Source: an uncultured Collinsella sp. (GTDB lineage: Bacteria > Actinomycetota > Coriobacteriia > Coriobacteriales > Coriobacteriaceae). Taken from it: a DNA stretch of 6,459 nt. A program made the position numbers and the translations under genes. The stretch spans positions 1 through 6,459 of the forward strand of contig URZJ01000105.1 in the NCBI GenBank assembly GCA_900552395.1, in the 5' to 3' direction. Below, piece by piece: positions 1 through 5,726 of this stretch (positions are counted from its first letter, which is position 1; every line of letters starts with the position of its first letter). The notes below the pieces were generated by a model. It saw nothing but the letters and a program-made list of their open reading frames with translations. It was not told the origin of the DNA and searched no databases.

Positions 1-329
1 ACATTGGCAGCGCCACAGACATGCTCGTGGTCTTGGTGCTGCGCGACGGGGCGCACCCGGTACTGCCCAACGGCGATACCGTCATCGAGGAAGGCGACCT
101 TCTGGTGATGGCAGCCCCAACGTTCGAAGAGCGTGCCGAGGTTACGCTGCGCGAGGTCACCGTGACGCCCCACGGTCGCCTGGCCGGTCAGCGCCTGCGC
201 GACGTGCCGCAAGGCAAGCACCCCTTTATCGTGGTGATGCTCAAACGCGACGGCCAAACGATCATCCCCGACGGCAACACCCTCATATACGCCGGCGACG
301 AAGCCGTCATCGCCACGCTCGCGTCGTAG
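1..329 (+). CDS. C-terminal part of a membrane ion transporter, TrkA-C (RCK_C) regulatory domain; 5' end outside window
   Basis: The frame is open from base 3 to the TAG at 327-329 with no upstream stop, so this is the last 108 residues of a longer gene. Two similar segments are visible: LRDGAHPVLPNGDTVIEEGD and, about 50 residues later, KRDGQTIIPDGNTLIYAGDE. Each has the 'hydrophobic strand - R(D)G - hxP-(N/D)G-(D/N)T - xxxGD' pattern of TrkA-C domains, which bind ligands and regulate ion transport in the cytoplasm. The second copy carries the preceding part of the domain as well (residues after PHGRLAGQRLRDV). No membrane segment is inside the window. Domains like this end ClC-type Cl-/H+ exchangers, CPA-type K+/H+ antiporters and related permeases, and the visible part cannot separate them. 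An ATG at 21-23 lies inside the domain and is not the real start. The domain call is solid; the transporter class is open. Confidence 0.75.
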   Translation, partial: IGSATDMLVVLVLRDGAHPVLPNGDTVIEEGDLLVMAAPTFEERAEVTLREVTVTPHGRLAGQRLRDVPQGKHPFIVVMLKRDGQTIIPDGNTLIYAGDEAVIATLAS

Positions 330-343
330 CGGCCAGGGGTTAG

Positions 344-421
344 CTAATTTGCGACGAAGAAATCAAGCGCCTAGAGAACCTCATGCCTTCGCTCGCAGAT
401 TTGGATTTGCCCGAGGAGTAA
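344..421 (+). other. Start-less coding-like frame, possible gene remnant
   Basis: Between a TAG at 341-343 and a TAA at 419-421 there is a 25-codon frame reading LICDEEIKRLENL then MPSLADLDLPEE. It has charged/leucine periodicity typical of a protein C-terminus. There is no ATG, GTG or TTG at its upstream end. The only start is an internal ATG that would give 12 residues, with no clear ribosome binding site. It is in a different frame from the transporter gene that ends at 329. It may be the tail of a decayed gene, or chance. Confidence 0.2.
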
Positions 422-488
422 AGCACCCCTCCCCCATGTAACCATCCTGTAAATCATAGCGGCGCACTCGAGTTTTACCGTGATGCGG

Positions 489-517
489 TCGCACCCGGCG
501 CTGCACTGTGCTAAAGT
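489..517 (+). promoter_or_regulatory. Possible promoter for serC-serA
   Basis: TGCTAAAGT at 509-517 resembles an extended -10 element (TGnTAAAGT). It would start transcription near 524, leaving a short leader before the serC start at 556. No good -35 hexamer stands 16-18 bp upstream (489-494 reads TCGCAC), so the call relies on the extended -10. No T-box or other riboswitch is apparent in the leader. Confidence 0.3.
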
Positions 518-555
518 ATCCCGAACGTTCAAACGACTACGAGGGGAACTAGAAG

Positions 556-1680
556 ATGGCACGTGTGCACAACTTCTCAGCTGGCCCGGCCGCACTGCCT
601 ACAAGCGTGCTCGCCGAGATCGCCGACGAGATGATGGACTACCGCAGTTGCGGCATGTCCGTGCTCGAGATGAGCCATCGATCTAGCATGTACCAGCAGA
701 TCATCGACGACGCCGAGGCAACCCTGCGCCGCCTGCTGAGCATCCCCGATAACTACCGTGTTCTGTTTTTGCAGGGCGGCGCCACGCTGCAGTTTGCGGG
801 CATCCCGATGAACCTCATGCGCCGCGGCCGCGCCGGCTACGTCGTGACCGGCAACTTCGCCAACAAGGCGTACAAGGAAGCCGCCAAGTACGGCGAGGCC
901 GTGCTGCTCGCGAGCTCCGAGGACGCCAATTTCGCCCGCATTCCCGCCATGGCCGACATCAACGCGCGCATTGCCGCCGAGGCCGCGGGCGGCGGGCTCG
1001 ACTACGTCTACATCTGCCAGAACAACACCATCTTTGGCACCATGTACCACGAGCTGCCTAACTTCGGCGACGTACCGCTGGTCGCCGATGTCTCGAGCTG
1101 CTTTTTGTCGCAGCCGCTCGACGTCGAGCGCTACGGACTCATCTACGCCGGCGCTCAGAAAAACGCCGGCGCCGCGGGCGTCACCGTGGTTATCGTGCGC
1201 GACGACCTGATCACCGACGGTCCAGCCTTTGCGCAGACGCCGCAGTACATGGACCTTAAGACCCAGGCCGCCAAGGGCTCCATGCTCAACACGCCCAACA
1301 CCTTTGGTATCTACGTGTGCGGCAAGGTGTTCCGTTGGGTTGAGCAGACCGGTGGACTTGCCGCCATGGCCGAACGCAACTGGGCCAAGGCCAACCTGCT
1401 CTATAACCTGCTCGAGCACAGCGTGCTGTTCCACGGCACCGCACAGACAGACAGTCGCTCCATCGCCAACGTCACGTTCCGTACCGGCGATGCCGACCTC
1501 GACGCCGCCTTTGTCGCAGGCGCGGCCGAGCACCAGATTCAAAACGTCAAGGGCCATCGCCTGGTGGGCGGCATGCGCGCCAGCGTCTACAACGCCGTAA
1601 CCATGGAAGACGTGCGGGCACTGGCCTCGTACATGAAAGACTTCGAAGCGCAGCATAGTTTGAGCCCGCGATCTAACTAG
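556..1680 (+). CDS. serC: Phosphoserine aminotransferase
   Basis: This cytoplasmic PLP enzyme converts 3-phosphohydroxypyruvate and glutamate to O-phosphoserine and 2-oxoglutarate, the second step of serine synthesis. At 374 aa it is close to the usual length of about 360. It starts with the family's N-terminal signature HNFSAGPAALP (residues 5-15). Other matches are EMSHRS (38-43), GGATLQF (74-80; PLP phosphate region), NNTIFGT (156-162), VADVSS with D178 (pyridine-nitrogen aspartate), and AGAQKNAGAAG with K202 as the Schiff-base lysine. GHRLVGGMRAS supplies H334, R335 and R341 for substrate binding. The usual NTPPT motif reads NTPNT at 245-249. The start ATG has a GAGGGG ribosome binding site at 541-546, 9 nt upstream. 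serA follows 72 bp downstream on the same strand, so the two are probably cotranscribed. All catalytic residues I can place are intact. Confidence 0.95.
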   Translation: MARVHNFSAGPAALPTSVLAEIADEMMDYRSCGMSVLEMSHRSSMYQQIIDDAEATLRRLLSIPDNYRVLFLQGGATLQFAGIPMNLMRRGRAGYVVTGNFANKAYKEAAKYGEAVLLASSEDANFARIPAMADINARIAAEAAGGGLDYVYICQNNTIFGTMYHELPNFGDVPLVADVSSCFLSQPLDVERYGLIYAGAQKNAGAAGVTVVIVRDDLITDGPAFAQTPQYMDLKTQAAKGSMLNTPNTFGIYVCGKVFRWVEQTGGLAAMAERNWAKANLLYNLLEHSVLFHGTAQTDSRSIANVTFRTGDADLDAAFVAGAAEHQIQNVKGHRLVGGMRASVYNAVTMEDVRALASYMKDFEAQHSLSPRSN

Positions 1681-1695
1681 CCCGCAGCACGCGGG
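1681..1695 (+). other. Small intercistronic hairpin after serC
   Basis: CCCGC - AGCAC - GCGGG forms a perfect 5-bp GC stem with a 5-nt loop immediately after the serC stop codon. No T-run follows, so it is not a standard terminator. It could stabilise the serC 3' end or tune readthrough into serA. Confidence 0.3.
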
Positions 1696-1752
1696 CCGAC
1701 CAGCCATCTCAAACCACCCTGTTTAGATCAAAACCTGCTAAGGAGTTTTTCC

Positions 1753-2916
1753 ATGCGTAAGATTAAGACCATCGACGACATCACCAAAGACGGCAAAGTC
1801 GAGTTTGGCGAGGGCTACGAGTTTGTGGGCACCGCCGAGGAGGCCGACGCCATCCTGATGCGCTCCACCGACCTGCACGGCTACGAGCTGCCCGAGGGCA
1901 TCCGCGCCATCGCCCGCTGCGGTGCCGGCGTCAACAACATCCCCGTCGAGGAGTACGCCAAGAAGGGCGTCGTCGTCTTTAACTCCCCCGGTGCCAACAG
2001 CAACGCCGTCAAGGAGCTCGTCCTGGGCATGCTGGTGCTTTCGAGCCGCGGCGTCGTGCAGTCGATGAACTGGGTGCGCAACAACGCCGACGACCCCGAG
2101 ATCCAAGTCGACGCCGAGAAGGCCAAGAAGGCCTTTGTGGGTCGCGAGCTCAAGGGCAAGCGCATTGGCGTCATCGGCCTGGGCAACGTGGGCTCCAAGG
2201 TCGCCAACGCCTGTGTCGATCTGGGCATGGACGTCTACGGCTACGACCCGTTCATTTCCGTCGAGCACGCGTGGGTGCTGAGCCGCGAGGTGCAGCGCGT
2301 GGGCACGCTCGAGGATCTGTGCCGCGGCTGCGACTACCTCACCGTGCACGTGCCCAGCAAGGCCGATACCATCGGCATGATCAGCACCGAGCAGATCGAC
2401 CTGCTGGCGCCCGACGCCGTCCTCATCAACTACGCGCGCGAAACCATCATTGACGAGGACGCCGTCGACGCTGCCCTGCGCGAGGGCAAGCTCAGCTGGT
2501 TTAGCTGCGACTTTGCCACGCCCAAGACCGTCAAGATGCCCAACACGTTTATCACCACGCATTCGGGCGCCGGCACCGGCGAGGCCGAGGCCAACTGCGC
2601 CGACATGGCCATCAGCGAGCTCAAAGATTACCTGGAAAACGGCAACATCGCGCACAGCGTCAACTACCCCGCCTGCAGCATGGGCAAGGCGCGCGCCGCA
2701 AGCCGCATTGCTTGCCTGCATGCCAACGTGCCCAACATGATCGGCCAGATCACGGCCATTCTCGCCAAGGACAACGCCAACGTGCAGCGCATGATCAACG
2801 AGTCCGCTGGCGAGAACGCCTACACCATGTTCGACACCGATGAGCACCTGGACGGCAGCACGATCGAGGCGCTCAAGCAGATTCCGTCGATGTATCGCGT
2901 GCGCGTGATTAAATAG
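1753..2916 (+). CDS. serA: D-3-phosphoglycerate dehydrogenase with C-terminal ACT domain
   Basis: It oxidises 3-phosphoglycerate to 3-phosphohydroxypyruvate with NAD+, the first committed step of serine synthesis. At 387 aa it belongs to the short form with a trimmed N-terminus. RCGAGVNNIP (55-64) and NSPGANSNAV (77-86) form the substrate pocket. The Rossmann motif GLGNVGS is at 142-148, with D165 as the NAD ribose acid. NYARETI gives R229, and H270 (THSGAGTGEAE) is the catalytic histidine. The region that usually holds the catalytic Glu reads CDFATPK (252-258), and I cannot place that Glu; related short SerA proteins also have a 'DFP'-type sequence there. The ACT domain spans about 318-387. 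H323, N325 and N343 align by eye with the serine-binding residues H344, N346 and N364 of E. coli SerA, suggesting serine feedback inhibition. The start ATG has AAGGAG at 1740-1745, 7 nt upstream. It is downstream of serC and closed by a strong terminator. Confidence 0.94.
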   Translation: MRKIKTIDDITKDGKVEFGEGYEFVGTAEEADAILMRSTDLHGYELPEGIRAIARCGAGVNNIPVEEYAKKGVVVFNSPGANSNAVKELVLGMLVLSSRGVVQSMNWVRNNADDPEIQVDAEKAKKAFVGRELKGKRIGVIGLGNVGSKVANACVDLGMDVYGYDPFISVEHAWVLSREVQRVGTLEDLCRGCDYLTVHVPSKADTIGMISTEQIDLLAPDAVLINYARETIIDEDAVDAALREGKLSWFSCDFATPKTVKMPNTFITTHSGAGTGEAEANCADMAISELKDYLENGNIAHSVNYPACSMGKARAASRIACLHANVPNMIGQITAILAKDNANVQRMINESAGENAYTMFDTDEHLDGSTIEALKQIPSMYRVRVIK

Positions 2917-2955
2917 CGCCGGTGCCAAGCCTGCCAGACAGACCACGACGCCCAT

Positions 2956-2993
2956 TCGCCCCCCGTTTTCACGAAACGGGGGGCGATTTTGTT
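2956..2993 (+). terminator. Strong intrinsic terminator of the serC-serA operon
   Basis: A 13-bp perfect stem pairs 2956-2968 with 2974-2986, around the 5-nt loop TCACG at 2969-2973. It includes six consecutive C-G pairs and is followed by TTTTGTT. It lies about 40 bp after the serA stop. The minus-strand reading has no T-run after the stem, so it should act mainly on serC-serA transcripts. Confidence 0.92.
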
Positions 2994-3166
2994 GCTCCGG
3001 ACGACTTTAAAATGATACCCAGAACAAGTTTTTTCAGATAATCGATAGTGAGGCTCCAGTCGCTAAGCACACCCGCTTTGATAAACAGCTTTATCAGGGA
3101 CTTTAGTAGGTAAAAATCGGTCTCTATGTGCCGAATGTAAGTTGACTGTCCATTTTCCGAAACAAC
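2969..3166 (-). other. Start-less 65-codon open frame in AT-rich intergenic DNA
   Basis: On the minus strand a frame runs from just after a TAA (3169-3167) to a TGA at 2971-2969, inside the serA terminator loop. It begins VVSENGQSTYIRHIETDFYL, continues with a Leu/Ile/Lys-rich stretch (about residues 20-53, with LIKLFIK and DYLKKLVLGIILK), and ends SPPVS. There is no ATG. The only canonical start is a GTG at 3070-3068, giving 33 residues. Codons such as CTA and ATA are unlike the flanking genes. It could be the remnant of a transferred gene or a chance frame in AT-rich DNA. No function can be assigned. Confidence 0.25.
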
Positions 3167-3235
3167 TTATTCTAGGTAGCATTTTTAAGGCCCGTCCAAG
3201 GCAAAATATAAGTATTATGCGACCAAAACTCTAGT
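2994..3235. other. AT-rich intergenic patch with several small stem-loops
   Basis: This is most of the 346-bp gap between the convergent serA and nuclease-like genes. GC is about 40% over 3001-3240, by hand count, against about 65% in sampled serA lines. On the plus strand three stems are visible: TAGTGA/TCGCTA (3046-3051 with 3060-3065, one G-U); TGATAAA-CAGC-TTTATCA (3079-3096, extendable by two G-U and one C-G pair); and TAAGTTG/CAACTTA (3138-3144 with 3163-3169, extendable by GAA/TTC past a 2-nt bulge). TAAAAT at 3008-3013 could be a -10 element, but no good -35 precedes it. I see no complete gene here. Confidence 0.4.
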
Positions 3236-3262
3236 CCGCGCGACCATTTTCCGCCCGCGCGG
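3236..3262 (-). terminator. Possible weak terminator of the nuclease-like gene
   Basis: CCGCGCG (3236-3242) pairs with CGCGCGG (3256-3262) across a 13-nt loop, directly after the TAG stop on the minus strand. On that strand the stem is followed by ACTAGAGTTTTGG, a short and displaced T-run. The stem is good, but the large loop and poor T-tract make termination uncertain. Confidence 0.4.
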
Positions 3263-4312
3263 CTACATTCCCGCCCAATCGATAAAAATCTCCTCACGAA
3301 GCCGCCGTTCGAGCTCCTGCTGCCGCGGCGTCTTGTCTTTCAGCGGCACATCGAGATAGGACATGATGAGCTCCATCACCACGCGGAAGGCATCGGAATC
3401 GGCCAGCTGACCATAGGTCATCAGAACGACGGGATATCCCATGGCTTGCAAAGCCGTCGTTCGATCGGAGTCCGAGATCTTGGATTCTATGGATCCGTGT
3501 ATGGCTTTACCTTGGCATTCAACCAGGCACTCTCGGCTGCCGTCCTTATTTGCCAGCAGAATATCGGCATAGCGCCTATCAAGCCCCGAAATCAGGCGGG
3601 CACTGCGCGTCAAGCGAATCTCGACGTTATTGGTAAGGCGCAGCCCTTCGCCGCCGCGCAACCTCGTAAGGCCAAACAGCATCGAAGCCTGGACCTCGAG
3701 CGGCGATGCCGCCACCCCCGTAATGCATTTCGCGGCACGCGTGAACGATTTAGCGCCGCGGAGCCCCGGGATCTTATCGACGTACTCGGTAAGCTCAGAG
3801 AGCTCGATCAAGGGAGGTCGTTTCCACAAGTCCGTTGGATTCCCCGAGACATCCTTTACGTTTTCCCAGCCCGACCGTGCGTCACTCCATCGGCTCCCAT
3901 ATGCCTGCTCAAGTGCCGACTTTACCTGAGGCGCAATCTTGCACACGGCAAAGGTGCCGCACATCTCATACATGCACATGATTAGACGCTCGTTTGAGAC
4001 CGAGGAAGCCAGGGTCAGCAGGGTAAAGAGCGGAGACGCGACATCGAGGCCAAACTCCGTCTGCCGCACGGAATCAAACGGCCTCCCCCCGTTCCAAACA
4101 TGCCTGACAATGCGATCGCCCTTGCGCCCGCAGACGCCCTGCGCCAACACGTGTAACGGGGTGCCCAGGAAATGCTTGACGAGCGGATGCTCACATAGGT
4201 GCTCCCTGCGCGGATCGTCTACAGAATCAGGCAGGTCCGGCATTATTGCCAAGACCTGTGGGGGTATCCGGTGATACCGAAAGGCAGATATGTCGCACAG
4301 CATGTCGTCCAT
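3263..4312 (-). CDS. Hypothetical protein with a predicted Vsr/DUF559-like endonuclease-fold C-terminus
   Basis: The protein has 349 aa from the ATG at 4312-4310. An ATG at 4303-4301 would give 346. The frame stays open up to 4672, but that part runs antisense across the peptidase start and translates to Ser-rich junk, so I reject it. About residues 40-125 (PLVKHFLG, PLHVLAQG, VASPLFTLLTLA, EMCGTFA) resemble the middle region of actinobacterial AbiEi/DUF559-type proteins, without an obvious winged helix. RPPL at 165-168 opens a second part. ASPLEVQASMLF (202-213, E206), YADILL (D250), VECQGKAIHG (E265, K269), DSDRTTALQAMGYPVV (R284) and LMTYGQL follow the order of Vsr/DUF559 nuclease folds. 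Catalysis is inference. Both starts lack a clear Shine-Dalgarno site, and a 12-bp palindrome sits just upstream. GC is lower than in the ser genes. I believe similar proteins recur in Coriobacteriia. It is convergent with serA and divergent from the peptidase gene, and looks like an accessory gene. Confidence 0.7.
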   Translation of the reverse strand: MDDMLCDISAFRYHRIPPQVLAIMPDLPDSVDDPRREHLCEHPLVKHFLGTPLHVLAQGVCGRKGDRIVRHVWNGGRPFDSVRQTEFGLDVASPLFTLLTLASSVSNERLIMCMYEMCGTFAVCKIAPQVKSALEQAYGSRWSDARSGWENVKDVSGNPTDLWKRPPLIELSELTEYVDKIPGLRGAKSFTRAAKCITGVAASPLEVQASMLFGLTRLRGGEGLRLTNNVEIRLTRSARLISGLDRRYADILLANKDGSRECLVECQGKAIHGSIESKISDSDRTTALQAMGYPVVLMTYGQLADSDAFRVVMELIMSYLDVPLKDKTPRQQELERRLREEIFIDWAGM

Positions 4313-4315
4313 GAA

Positions 4316-4327
4316 GGGTACGTACCC
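4316..4327. promoter_or_regulatory. 12-bp perfect palindrome upstream of the nuclease-like gene
   Basis: GGGTACGTACCC is its own reverse complement. It lies 3 bp upstream of the minus-strand ATG at 4312, where a ribosome binding site would normally be. It could be an operator or a start-masking RNA hairpin, but nothing in the sequence proves binding. Confidence 0.3.
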
Positions 4328-4350
4328 GCTGCGTCGCTTGTGAACCCGCT

Positions 4351-4389
4351 CGGACGGTAAACGCGCTGGCTCGGCCTGCGAACGGTAAA
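4351..4389. repeat. Direct repeat CG(G/A)ACGGTAAA in the divergent intergenic region
   Basis: CGGACGGTAAA (4351-4361) and CGAACGGTAAA (4379-4389) match at 10 of 11 bases, 28 bp apart start to start, between two divergent genes. The 8-base core also occurs in reverse complement, TTTACCGT, at 474-481 upstream of serC. This could be a regulator site or chance. Confidence 0.3.
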
Positions 4390-4466
4390 TACTGCCACGC
4401 CCACGTCGCGGATCTCTCAGGAGGCTTACAATCGGTTTGGAAAGCAAACTGATTGTGAGGTTGCAT

Positions 4467-5687
4467 ATGGTTGATGAGGACTTTGCCTGGCGGCTTGCGC
4501 AGGAGCTTGTGCGGATCGACAGCTCAGACCCGGGCGCGTATGAGGACGAGATCGAGCGCTTCATTAAGAGGCTCATTGAGCAGCAGCTGGCACAACTTGA
4601 TAGTTCTGCGCTCGATGCCGTGCAGATTGAGGAGCTCGAAGTGCTGCCCGGGCGCCGCAACCTTAAAGTCACCGTGCCGGGCCAAAGCGACGAGCCACGG
4701 CTGATCTATATCTGCCACATGGATACCGTCACCTTGGGCGATGGCTGGGACGCAGACATCGCACCGCTTGGGGCGGTTGTGCGCGACGATAAACTCTATG
4801 GCCGCGGTGCCTGCGATATGAAGGGTGGCCTGGCCTGCGCCATTGCCGCACTGGTCCATACGCTCGAGCGCGTGGCGGCGGATGGCGCGCTGCCACGCCG
4901 CGGCTTTTCGCTCATCTGCTCGGTCGACGAGGAAGACTTCATGCGCGGCTCAGAGGCCGCGATCGATGCCGGCTGGGTCGGCTCGCGTGAATGGGTGCTG
5001 GACACCGAACCCACCGACGGACAGATTCAGGTGGCGCACAAGGGGCGCACGTGGTTCGAGATCGAGATGGCCGGCGTCACGGCTCATGCAAGCCAGCCTT
5101 GGAAGGGCGCCGACGCCGTCGCCGCCATGGCCGAGGTCGTGTGCTCGCTTCGTCGCACGTTTGCGACGCTACCTTTACATGAGGAGCTGGGGCCATCGAC
5201 CATCACGTTTGGACAGATCGAGGGTGGCTACCGTCCCTATGTCGTGCCCGACCACGCTAAGGTCTGGGTCGATATGCGCCTGACCCCGCCGACTGATACG
5301 GCCGCCGCGACGCGCATGGTAGAGCAGGCCATTGTCGCTGCCGAAGCCGCGGTCCCCGGCTGCCATGGAAGCTATACCGTGACAGGCGACCGCCCCGCCA
5401 TCGAGCGCGATCCAGCCTCTCCCCTTCTAGCTGCACTCAAGCGCGCAGCAGACGATGTGACAGGCGCGGACACGACCGTCGGCTTCTTTACCGGCTACAC
5501 CGATACCGCCGTCATTGCCGGCAAGACGGGCAACCGCAACTGTATGAGCTACGGCCCCGGATCGCTCGCGCTCGCGCACAAGCCCAACGAGTATGTGCCC
5601 CACGCCGATATCAATCGTTGTCAGCAGGTGCTAATCGCGCTCGCCGATAACGTGCTCTGGGACGCGAACGGCCAAGTTGGGGCATAA
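4467..5687 (+). CDS. M20-family metallopeptidase (ArgE/DapE/CPG2-like amidohydrolase)
   Basis: This predicted cytoplasmic zinc enzyme hydrolyses an amide bond in a small N-acylated amino acid or peptide; the substrate is not readable from sequence. It has 406 aa, normal for the family, and no signal peptide. Motifs run in order. HMDTV supplies H84 and D86. GRGACDMKGG gives the bridging D117. DEED gives E155 as catalytic base with E156. DTEPT gives E181 (or D179). AHKGRTWFEIEMAG opens the lid/dimerisation domain, with H207 in AHAS. PGSLALAHKPNEYV gives the last metal ligand, H371. I chose the ATG at 4467, which has GTGAGG 6 nt upstream and begins where family members begin. A TTG at 4437 would add 10 residues (first ten MESKLIVRLH) and has a perfect AGGAGG at 4419-4424, but 12 nt away. 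Stops are tandem (TAATAA, 5685-5690). It is probably cotranscribed with the DUF1015-like gene 39 bp downstream. Confidence 0.88.
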   Translation: MVDEDFAWRLAQELVRIDSSDPGAYEDEIERFIKRLIEQQLAQLDSSALDAVQIEELEVLPGRRNLKVTVPGQSDEPRLIYICHMDTVTLGDGWDADIAPLGAVVRDDKLYGRGACDMKGGLACAIAALVHTLERVAADGALPRRGFSLICSVDEEDFMRGSEAAIDAGWVGSREWVLDTEPTDGQIQVAHKGRTWFEIEMAGVTAHASQPWKGADAVAAMAEVVCSLRRTFATLPLHEELGPSTITFGQIEGGYRPYVVPDHAKVWVDMRLTPPTDTAAATRMVEQAIVAAEAAVPGCHGSYTVTGDRPAIERDPASPLLAALKRAADDVTGADTTVGFFTGYTDTAVIAGKTGNRNCMSYGPGSLALAHKPNEYVPHADINRCQQVLIALADNVLWDANGQVGA

Positions 5688-5726
5688 TAAGCCGCGAACA
5701 AACCGACTCGCGCGTTAGGACCGCCC

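Noticed and set aside
398..409. Tandem GATTTG duplication
   Set aside because: Only two 6-bp units, and it simply encodes DLDL in the coding-like frame; too short to call a repeat.
330..555. T-box or other serine-responsive riboswitch upstream of serC
   Set aside because: No T-box consensus, specifier stem or terminator/antiterminator pair could be found in this 226-bp leader.
577..1707. Long minus-strand open frame (376 codons) opposite serC
   Set aside because: It is an antisense shadow caused by GC-rich codon bias; its translation is His/Val/Gly/Ala-rich with no motif, while serC is unmistakable.
1738..2955. Long minus-strand open frame (405 codons) opposite serA
   Set aside because: Same antisense shadow effect, and it would begin in the region of the serA terminator; no recognisable domain.
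3446..3985. Plus-strand open frame of 179 codons inside the nuclease-like gene
   Set aside because: No ribosome binding site or motif; it is antisense to a frame with clear nuclease-fold motif order.
4313..4672. N-terminal extension of the nuclease-like gene to 4672
   Set aside because: The added 120 residues are Ser/Arg-rich, run antisense through the peptidase N-terminus, and contain no family motif; the ATG at 4312 or 4303 is more credible.
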